This document shows, one piece after another, positions 1 to 4,612 of a stretch of DNA of 8,393 nt; the stretch's first letter is position 1; each line of letters starts with the position of its first letter. The position numbers and the translations under genes were made by a program. Source of the stretch: Chloroflexia bacterium (lineage in GTDB: Bacteria; Chloroflexota; Chloroflexia; QHBQ01; JADMIH01); assembly GCA_025927935.1 (NCBI GenBank), contig JAICKM010000280.1, forward strand, positions 1-8,393, given 5' to 3'. The notes beneath the pieces are model-generated. The model ran no database searches and was not told the origin of the DNA. It was given only the letters and a program-made list of their open reading frames with translations.

Positions 1-1415
1 ACCCAAACTCCATCCCGCGCGTAGACCCGCACCTGGGTCACGGTGATGTCGTGCATCGGCACCGGGTAGGGCGGACACCAGCCGGTATCTTCCAGCCCTG
101 CCCCAGCGGGCGAATAGCGATAGACCGCCGGAGGCGCCGTCCAATTGCTGATCTCCAGGTAGAGGTCATCGCCGGCGGGCATGACGCCGTCGATATTACC
201 CGGCACCGGCACACGGGTCAGCGCGCCGGTCATCTGGTCCAGGTAGCGTAGCTCAGGCCGGGCATCGACCAGCGCGATGACAAACAGCCGGTGCTTGCGG
301 ACCCAGAACCGCTGCAAGACGGCGGTGCTTTCCGCGACCACCACCGTAGCCCGTGGCAGATCGGGGTGGGCCAGCGACGTGCTGATGATTTCGCCGTGGC
401 CGCCGCGACCGGGGCGCAAAAGATAGAGCCGGTCGCCCAGCACGTAAAACTGGCGGATATTGGCCCGCAGACCGGCGACCGCGGTCCAACGTGCCCTTTC
501 CGGCTGATCCAGCGCCGCCCGGCGTGCGCGATAGACGCGCACCCGCCCATCCTCGCCGCTACGCACCCAGCCAATCAGCCAGTCGTCATGCACAACCACC
601 TGCGCATGATCGGCCGGTCCCCAGCGAATGCGCGGGCCGGTGGCCGGTCCCAGGATCTGGGCATCCCGGCTCGGCTCTGAGCCGAGCCGGTGGAGATAGG
701 TATAGGGAGGCGTCCAGGCTGTCGCTCCCCCGGTCCGTGGCGGGGGTGGCGTGAAGCGCTTATAGAGGAAGCCGGAGTTATCAGGCAACCAGGTCAGCCC
801 GCCGAAGCGCGCATGGGGAATGGAATGATCGCAGATGGCGCCGGTAGCCGTATCCAGCACGACCAGCGTGCTGTCTTCCGAGCCGCCGAAGGACACGCCG
901 GCGGCTACGCGGCGCCCATCACCAGACGGCACAAACCAGTCGATCGCCTGATGTACCTCGCCGTCGAGACCAGCGTGATTGGGATCCAGCACGACCTGCT
1001 CCGTTGCATCCGCTCGCGTGCGAGTTACAAGCTGGGGCACTTGCGCGGTGGGTAAACGACGCAAATAAAACAGGCGCTCGCCCACCAGGCGAAAACTGTA
1101 GCGCGCGGTTCCGGCCTGGCCCAGAGCCGTAAGGTTATGCAACAAGGCGTCCCGCTCCGGCAACGACGCCAGCACCCCGCGTGCGTAACGCGCCTGTTCG
1201 TGGAGCCAACCCTGGCTGGTGGGACTCTGCCAGTCTTCCATCCACCGATACGGGTCCGTGGTCGTGAAATCAAACAACGTTTCGACCACCGGCGCAGACG
1301 TCGCCCGCGGCGGGCGGGGAGTAGGGAGCAGTCCCGCGGGCGCCCGGCCAGGGCGCGCTCCGGCGCGCAGCCCGACGCGGGGGGGCAACTCATAAGCTAA
1401 CTGCGAAGGTATCAT
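1..1415 (-). CDS. Prolyl oligopeptidase (S9A), N-terminal part, cut by window edge
   Basis: This is a serine peptidase of the prolyl oligopeptidase family, which cleaves short peptides after proline, usually in the cytoplasm. The frame is open without a break from the ATG at 1415 to the window edge, about 471 codons, against roughly 680-720 residues for the family. Near residue 55 it has the hallmark DPYRWMED stretch. It then has the beta-propeller signatures DWFVPSGDGRRVA and GVSFGGSEDSTL, followed by YLHRLGSEPSRD. The visible part ends in VRVYARDGVW, which in this family sits just before the alpha/beta-hydrolase domain. The catalytic Ser, Asp and His are therefore off the window. No signal peptide is seen. 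The start is supported by AGGAG seven bases upstream of the ATG. The first 35 or so residues are Arg/Pro/Ala-rich and unconserved-looking. The gene is monocistronic as far as visible and is insulated upstream by a terminator at 1541-1568. Confidence 0.9.
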   Translation of the reverse strand, partial: MIPSQLAYELPPRVGLRAGARPGRAPAGLLPTPRPPRATSAPVVETLFDFTTTDPYRWMEDWQSPTSQGWLHEQARYARGVLASLPERDALLHNLTALGQAGTARYSFRLVGERLFYLRRLPTAQVPQLVTRTRADATEQVVLDPNHAGLDGEVHQAIDWFVPSGDGRRVAAGVSFGGSEDSTLVVLDTATGAICDHSIPHARFGGLTWLPDNSGFLYKRFTPPPPRTGGATAWTPPYTYLHRLGSEPSRDAQILGPATGPRIRWGPADHAQVVVHDDWLIGWVRSGEDGRVRVYRARRAALDQPERARWTAVAGLRANIRQFYVLGDRLYLLRPGRGGHGEIISTSLAHPDLPRATVVVAESTAVLQRFWVRKHRLFVIALVDARPELRYLDQMTGALTRVPVPGNIDGVMPAGDDLYLEISNWTAPPAVYRYSPAGAGLEDTGWCPPYPVPMHDITVTQVRVYARDGVW

Positions 1416-1540
1416 GACACGACTCCTATTTCATCGCGGCCGCAGCAATGCACGGAGGGATGCGCACCCTCCGCCACCCCGCCAGTATCCGGCGGGAAGC
1501 GGGCGCGGCCCGTCCGGTTGCGGGCGAGAACTTCCTGGGC
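1416..1540 (-). promoter_or_regulatory. Leader of the peptidase gene with stacked hairpins
   Basis: This 125-base stretch lies between the intrinsic terminator and the peptidase start, so it should hold the promoter and 5' leader. It contains a 7-bp perfect stem (1453-1459 with 1467-1473, arm CGGAGGG, 7-base loop). It also contains a 6-bp stem (1478-1483 with 1491-1496, arm CCCGCC, 7-base loop). Further 5' on the transcript there is a weaker GCCCG/CGGGC pairing. No convincing -35/-10 pair was found. I do not recognise a known riboswitch. Confidence 0.3.
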
Positions 1541-1568
1541 AAAAAAGAAGCGCGTCCACCGGACGCGC
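1541..1568 (-). terminator. Intrinsic terminator on the minus strand
   Basis: A perfect 8-bp stem (GCGCGTCC at 1550-1557, GGACGCGC at 1561-1568) closes a 3-base loop. Read on the minus strand it is followed directly by TTCTTTTTT. On the plus strand no T-run follows, so it acts only for leftward transcription. It begins 26 bases after the TAG at 1594-1596. This is good evidence that a minus-strand transcription unit ends here, even though the gene in front of it looks damaged. Confidence 0.85.
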
Positions 1569-1593
1569 CACCAGCCAGCCAGGGACCAGGACG

Positions 1594-1967
1594 CTACGTC
1601 AATAGGCACAGCACGCGCAGCCGCAGTTCCCCAGCAGGGAACCCGGCACGGCGATAGAGGGCATAGCGATCACCGGCGTATTGCCGGCGGGCGTCCACCC
1701 AGGCAAAAAGGCCATACTGAACTGCATCCACATCTCCCGGTGGCTGAAGACAACAACGTGGTAGCGCGGATCACCGGCGATCCTGGGGCCGAGCACTCCC
1801 GGTTTCCGTAGCCGTAGGCGGGGCGGCAAAGAGGTCACGACAATGTGTTCCAACAGCAGTATAACATAGCGCCAGGGGCGGCAACAACCTTTTCTGACCA
1901 GGAAGGTGGAACGGCAGTATACGACCCACGCTTCATGCGGCCAATACCGGGCCATGCTGGTGAGCAT
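1594..1967 (-). pseudogene. Frameshifted remnant of an unrecognised minus-strand gene
   Basis: I do not recognise the family. Two minus-strand frames join into one coherent peptide. The upstream frame reads AGDPRYHVVVFSHREMW to about 1728. After dropping into the next frame with one base missing in the GG near 1728-1729, it continues DAVQYGLFAWVDARRQYAGDRYALYRR and stops at TAG 1594-1596. Both parts look protein-like (DPRY, WVDARRQYAGDRY). Without the shift, the upstream frame runs on to a Cys-rich tail ending at 1599 that looks random. The peptide is also open upstream to ATG codons at 1967 and 2018, but neither has a ribosome-binding site, and this part is less convincing. The terminator at 1541-1568 fits as its 3' end. 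It could be a decayed gene, a sequencing or assembly deletion, or, less likely, programmed frameshifting. The 5' boundary is uncertain. Confidence 0.35.
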
Positions 1968-2040
1968 GGCGGGCAAAGGGCCGGCGAGTCCACGAGCAAG
2001 CCCGGCCGTGGCACGCACTTTGCCTATATAACTGGCAACT

Positions 2041-2077
2041 GGGGTTCCAACCCCAAGCGGATTTACGGATTATCCGT
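2041..2077. repeat. Two short palindromes in the glsB upstream region
   Basis: GGGGTT-CC-AACCCC lies at 2041-2054. The 13-base ACGGAT-T-ATCCGT lies at 2065-2077. They sit in the non-coding DNA between the remnant gene and glsB. Their function is unknown; the second has the form of a protein-binding half-site pair. Confidence 0.4.
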
Positions 2078-2118
2078 CTGCCGGCAGCAGGGTGCGCAGT
2101 TTGATACTGCCGCGGCAG
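2078..2118. promoter_or_regulatory. Paired CTGCC palindromes, possible operator
   Basis: CTGCCGGCAG (2078-2087) and CTGCCGCGGCAG (2107-2118) are both perfect palindromes built on the same CTGCC half-site. Their centres are exactly 30 bp apart, about three helical turns, so both would lie on one face of the DNA. The second lies in the spacer of the best promoter candidate for glsB. This is what a repressor or activator site pair would look like; the identity of the regulator is not deducible. Confidence 0.4.
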
Positions 2119-2129
2119 GCATCCATTAT
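2101..2129 (+). promoter_or_regulatory. Candidate sigma-70-type promoter of glsB
   Basis: TTGATA at 2101-2106 matches TTGACA at five of six positions. A 17-bp spacer separates it from CATTAT at 2124-2129, which matches TATAAT at four of six. It is the best pair in the region. However, a start site near 2136 would leave a leader of only about 8 bases and exclude the G-rich ribosome-binding site. Either the transcript is near-leaderless or the true promoter lies further upstream. Confidence 0.25.
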
Positions 2130-2143
2130 AGGGGGATTAAGCG

Positions 2144-2413
2144 ATGCTATCACTTATTGGTTGGTTGATTGTCGGCGCCATTGCCGGTTGGTTGGCAAGC
2201 ATGTTCATGGGCAAGGGCGGCTACGGCCTGCTCGGCGACATCATCATGGGCATCATCGGTGCCTTCGTCGGCGGCTTCCTCGTGAGCCTGATTAACCCGG
2301 ACTTCAGCATGAGCGGCAACTCCTGGTGGGTCACCATCCCGGTCGCCTTCATCGGCGCCGTGATTGTGATCTGGCTCGTGCGCCTGGTTACGCGCGGAAA
2401 CACCGCCGTCTAA
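2144..2413 (+). CDS. GlsB/YeaQ/YmgE-family small membrane protein
   Basis: This is an 89-residue integral membrane protein of the GlsB/YeaQ/YmgE (transglycosylase-associated) family, linked in other bacteria to envelope and general stress. The biochemical role is not established. Three hydrophobic glycine-rich helices are visible: about residues 2-20 (SLIGWLIVGAIAGWLAS), 28-48 (GLLGDIIMGIIGAFVGGFLV) and 62-83 (WWVTIPVAFIGAVIVIWLV). The GKGGYGLLGDIIMGIIGA stretch between helices 1 and 2 is the family signature, and the length is typical. The start is supported by AGGGGG about eight bases upstream of the ATG. The gene is monocistronic: it is followed within 30 bases by a strong terminator and preceded by a palindrome-rich region. 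Family assignment is firm. Confidence 0.93.
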   Translation: MLSLIGWLIVGAIAGWLASMFMGKGGYGLLGDIIMGIIGAFVGGFLVSLINPDFSMSGNSWWVTIPVAFIGAVIVIWLVRLVTRGNTAV

Positions 2414-2441
2414 GAACCGCACACCGCGCAAATAGACCTTG

Positions 2442-2477
2442 GACCCGTCGCCGGCTAAACCGGCGACGGGTCTTTCC
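2442..2477 (+). terminator. Strong intrinsic terminator after glsB-like gene
   Basis: A perfect 13-bp GC-rich stem (2442-2454 with 2460-2472, arm GACCCGTCGCCGG) closes a 5-base loop CTAAA and is followed by TTTCCTT. It begins 28 bases after the TAA of the glsB-like gene. The reverse strand has no T-run after the stem, so it is directional. It separates glsB from the transporter gene. Confidence 0.9.
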
Positions 2478-2666
2478 TTGGGCGCCGGCCTTCTTCAGTG
2501 TGCGGGCAGTGGCCCGATTCGCGGTGGTTCGTGGGCCGGTTGGCAACCCGCCTTACAACGCACGCGATCCCACCAGGGCGCATGGTTCTTGCTTAGGTAT
2601 AAAGCCAAAGAAGCCGGCAACACGGCCCCACCGGCACGCGACCGAGGCATAGGAGAATGCACTGTC
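2478..2666 (+). promoter_or_regulatory. Upstream region of the VIT transporter gene
   Basis: This stretch of about 190 bases follows the glsB terminator and must hold the transporter promoter. TATAAA at 2598-2603 is a plausible -10 element, but no good -35 box sits 16-18 bp upstream. An imperfect REP-like palindrome lies at 2533-2552. The reading frame of the transporter is open through this region, but it lacks a better start than 2667. The AGGAG at 2651-2655 lies 11 bases before that ATG. Confidence 0.3.
2533..2552. repeat. REP-like imperfect palindrome, copy 1
   Basis: GGGCCGGTT-GGC-AACCCGCC forms a stem of about eight pairs with one mismatch. It shares its left arm GGGCCGGTT and its GCAACC with the perfect hairpin at 4570-4590. 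Both copies are intergenic, suggesting a dispersed repeat. Confidence 0.4.
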
Positions 2667-3443
2667 ATGCAGCAGCCGCCTGAAACGCCGGTCCCCGGCA
2701 CGGAGTCCGCAGCCCATCCGATGGCCGTCGCCGACCGCGCGGCAATTTTAGGCGAGAAAGACCGGGTGGCCCGGCTGGGGCGCATTCGCCAGTTTGTATT
2801 CGGCTCCCTGGATGGCCTGCTGGTGCCGCTGGGGGTGGTGAGCGGCGTGGCCGGCGGGACCGGCGACGTGCACGCCGTCATCGTGGCCGGGCTGGCCGAG
2901 GCGTTCGCCGGGGCGCTCTCGATGGGCGCCGGGGAATTCCTCTCCGGCCGCGCGGAGGCGCAGGTGCAGCAGGCCGAGGTCGCCGCCGAACTACAGCGCG
3001 TGCGATCCGCGCCCGAGTACGAATTCAATGAGATGATCGTGATCCTCGAAAGCGAGGGCGTGCGCCCGGAGGATGCGCGAGTCATTGCCCAGCGCTTGCA
3101 CAAAAATCCGCCCGCCTTCGAGAAGACCATGGTCGAAAAAGAACTGGGCCTCGACATTGAACCGGACACCATCCGCATCGGCGACAGTCTCACTATGGGC
3201 GGCTCCTATATTTTGGCGTCCATCGTGCCGCTGATCGCCTACTTCTTCTTGCCCTTGCAGCAGGCGTTTCTCATGTCGCTAGCGCTGACGTTCGTGGTCC
3301 TGGCCGCCATCGGCATCTTCCGGGGCCGGCTGGCGAAGCTCAACCTGTTCAAGAGCGCCATCGAAGTGGTGCTTATCGGCTCGGTATCCGGGTTGGGCGG
3401 CTATCTGCTCGGCATCTGGCTGCCCAAACTATTGGGCTATTAA
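2667..3443 (+). CDS. VIT1/CCC1-family Fe(II)/Mn(II) transporter
   Basis: This 258-residue membrane protein of the VIT1/CCC1 family exports or sequesters Fe2+ or Mn2+ from the cytoplasm. After a hydrophilic N-tail of about 40 residues comes helix 1 (FVFGSLDGLLVPLGVVSGVAG). Helix 2 carries the conserved acidic pattern in GLAEAFAGALSMGAGEFLS. A charged cytoplasmic metal-binding segment follows (about residues 95-165), rich in Glu with repeated EVAAEL, EFNEM and EKTMVEKE. The last three helices are SYILASIVPLIAYFFLPL, AFLMSLALTFVVLAAIGIF and AIEVVLIGSVSGLGGYLLGI. Length and five-helix layout fit the bacterial family. The chosen ATG has AGGAG 11 bases upstream; a longer in-frame start at 2439 would run through the glsB terminator. 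Its stop TAA interlocks with that of hypC. Substrate preference cannot be told from sequence. Confidence 0.9.
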   Translation: MQQPPETPVPGTESAAHPMAVADRAAILGEKDRVARLGRIRQFVFGSLDGLLVPLGVVSGVAGGTGDVHAVIVAGLAEAFAGALSMGAGEFLSGRAEAQVQQAEVAAELQRVRSAPEYEFNEMIVILESEGVRPEDARVIAQRLHKNPPAFEKTMVEKELGLDIEPDTIRIGDSLTMGGSYILASIVPLIAYFFLPLQQAFLMSLALTFVVLAAIGIFRGRLAKLNLFKSAIEVVLIGSVSGLGGYLLGIWLPKLLGY

Positions 3444-3697
3444 GCCCGCGCGCCGGACCCAGCCGCTACCAGATCTCCAACCTCCTCCAGGTAGTCGAGG
3501 ATTTGCAGCGCGTCGCTTTCCGGGATGATGGTGACGGCACACCCGGCATGCACGATCACATAGTCGCCCACGCCGGCTTCGGGCACGGAGACGAGATTCA
3601 CCTCCTGAGCGGCGCCGCCCAAATCGACCCGCCCGGTCCGCTGCAACGGAACCGCAGCGCGGATTTCGAGTATTTTCCCCGGTATTGCCAGACACAT
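3440..3697 (-). CDS. hypC: Hydrogenase assembly chaperone HypC
   Basis: HypC is an 85-residue cytoplasmic chaperone. In known systems it works with HypD to build and carry the Fe(CN)2CO unit to the large-subunit precursor. The protein starts MCLAIPGKIL, with the essential Cys2 exposed after Met removal. It has the beta-barrel core GRVDLGGAAQEVNLV and GDYVIVHAGCA, with the conserved His50. Most HypC proteins that I recall have Phe where this one has Cys53 (HAGFA). The C-terminal helix ALQILDYLEEVGDL is typical. The start is set by the obligatory Met-Cys and by GGGAGGT nine bases upstream; a frame-open Met at 3742 would bury Cys2. It is the last gene of the operon, 74 bases after hypA with a hairpin between them. 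HypD, its partner, is not in the window. Confidence 0.95.
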   Translation of the reverse strand: MCLAIPGKILEIRAAVPLQRTGRVDLGGAAQEVNLVSVPEAGVGDYVIVHAGCAVTIIPESDALQILDYLEEVGDLVAAGSGARA

Positions 3698-3725
3698 GTT
3701 ACCGCACCTCCCGATGAACCGTACC

Positions 3726-3760
3726 CATAGCGCCCCGGCCACCGGGAGTTTCCCGCTATG
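3726..3760. repeat. Nested hairpin between hypA and hypC
   Basis: An outer 7-bp perfect stem (CATAGCG at 3726-3732, CGCTATG at 3754-3760) encloses an inner 5-bp stem (CCCGG at 3734-3738, CCGGG at 3742-3746) with a 3-base loop. It fills nearly half of the 74-base intercistronic gap. No T-run follows on the minus strand, so it is not a classical terminator. RNA stability, processing or partial attenuation of hypC are possible roles. Confidence 0.45.
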
Positions 3761-3771
3761 CTGTTTGGCGC

Positions 3772-4041
3772 CTACTCTGCGTCCTCGATCTCGATGCTTT
3801 CCAGCCGGATAGCCTGCGCCTGGGGATCAGCCGGGTCAGGTAGCACGCGGATGTCCAGCCGCGCGCCTTGCGCCAGCGTCCCGACGGCGGCCAGGAGAAA
3901 GTGTTCGCGCAGATGATCCGGACTCGCCGGGACCAGCACGCCCACCACCAGCCCAATGCGGACCACCCGGCGGGCGTGGTGCTCCGCGGCGAGCTGATTA
4001 ACCGTGCCGAGCAGGTCCGCAATCACCGCGGTTTCATGCAT
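3772..4041 (-). CDS. hypA: Short HypA-like nickel chaperone lacking the zinc ribbon
   Basis: HypA delivers Ni2+ to the hydrogenase large subunit. This 89-residue protein keeps the nickel site MHE at its N-terminus (His2). It also keeps the fold markers VVRIGLVVGVLVPASPDHLREHF and GTLAQGARLDIRVL. The usual protein is about 113-118 residues, with two CxxC pairs forming a Zn ribbon. Here there is no cysteine at all. The ribbon is replaced by PDPADPQAQA (68-77), after which the final strand IRLESIEIED resumes as in full-length HypA. The ribbon is thus missing but the flanking domain is intact, which argues against random truncation. The start is preceded by AAGGAG, located in the last codons of the protease gene 6 bases upstream, so the two are likely translationally coupled. 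The assignment to the HypA family is solid; retained nickel delivery is inference. Confidence 0.85.
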   Translation of the reverse strand: MHETAVIADLLGTVNQLAAEHHARRVVRIGLVVGVLVPASPDHLREHFLLAAVGTLAQGARLDIRVLPDPADPQAQAIRLESIEIEDAE

Positions 4042-4047
4042 GGGGCT

Positions 4048-4539
4048 TTACTCCTTGCTGTACATTTGCAGATCCGCGACCACGGCGCGTACCACTGCGT
4101 CCACGGTGCCGGCGACGGCGGGCGACAACGCAAGCCCGGCGGCAAAGTTCGCGCCCTCGATGCCGTAGACCAGCATCCGGGGCGGAAGTTCGCCCAGCGC
4201 ACGGGCCAGTTCGATGGCCTCGGCCACGCTGAAGGCGTGAGTCGAGTAGCGGAAGAACCCCGTAGGCACCGGCTCTCCATCCGGCTCCAGCCGGTGCATC
4301 GTGCCGGGGGCCGCGCCCGACTGGACCGCGTCACAGAGAATCACAAACTGGGCACCCTGCCAGGCTTCCAGCAGGGCCGCCCCTTCGCCGCTCTCCGCGA
4401 TCACACGGGCCTGGCCCCGCGCCGCATCCGCCACGCGCCGGGCGATCACCAGCCCGGCGGCATCGTCGCCGCGATACTCGTTGCCCACGCCGATCACCAG
4501 CGGCAGGGATGCGGATTCTGTTGGCGGGCGATGGTCCAT
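4048..4539 (-). CDS. [NiFe] hydrogenase maturation endopeptidase (HyaD/HycI/HoxW family)
   Basis: This 163-residue cytoplasmic protease removes the C-terminal peptide of the large subunit after nickel insertion. The family signature GVGNEYRGDDAAG is at residues 17-29. The three metal ligands known from E. coli HybD can be placed: Glu21, Asp70 (in LCDAVQ) and His101 (in STHAFS). Their spacing is very close to that of HybD. The substrate-recognition region ends PPRMLVYGIEGANFAAGLALS, also typical. Length is normal. The start has GGAGGG nine bases upstream. It lies 73 bases after the large-subunit gene, across a strong hairpin, and 6 bases before hypA. Its presence agrees with the large subunit still carrying a cleavable tail (residues 422-430). 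Confidence 0.95.
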   Translation of the reverse strand: MDHRPPTESASLPLVIGVGNEYRGDDAAGLVIARRVADAARGQARVIAESGEGAALLEAWQGAQFVILCDAVQSGAAPGTMHRLEPDGEPVPTGFFRYSTHAFSVAEAIELARALGELPPRMLVYGIEGANFAAGLALSPAVAGTVDAVVRAVVADLQMYSKE

Positions 4540-4558
4540 CGCTGTCCCTCCGGCGATT

Positions 4559-4590
4559 CTGCATGCAGGGGGCCGGTTTGCAACCGGCCC
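4559..4590. repeat. Intercistronic hairpin and REP-like palindrome, copy 2
   Basis: A perfect 9-bp stem (GGGCCGGTT at 4570-4578, AACCGGCCC at 4582-4590) with loop TGC lies between the large-subunit and protease genes. Next to it is the 10-base palindrome CTGCATGCAG at 4559-4568. No T-run follows on the minus strand, so it is unlikely to terminate. It divides structural from maturation genes and could set relative mRNA levels. The left arm recurs at 2533-2552. Confidence 0.55.
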
Positions 4591-4612
4591 GCCGCCCGGC
4601 CCCAGGGAACTT

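Noticed and set aside
1416..1568. T-box riboswitch for the peptidase gene
   Set aside because: A GGGGTGGCG stretch recalled the T-box sequence. However, the terminator lies upstream rather than downstream of it, and the conserved antiterminator order is absent.
1845..2168. Plus-strand open frame of 107 codons ahead of glsB
   Set aside because: It runs through four palindromes and the glsB start, shows no protein-like pattern, and lies opposite the more plausible minus-strand remnant.
2439..2666. N-terminal extension of the transporter by 76 codons
   Set aside because: It would start inside the glsB terminator. The added peptide looks random, and AGGAG precedes the ATG at 2667.
2495..3193. 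Minus-strand open frame (232 codons) opposite the transporter
   Set aside because: It is a Ser/Arg/Pro-rich antisense shadow of the VIT-family gene.
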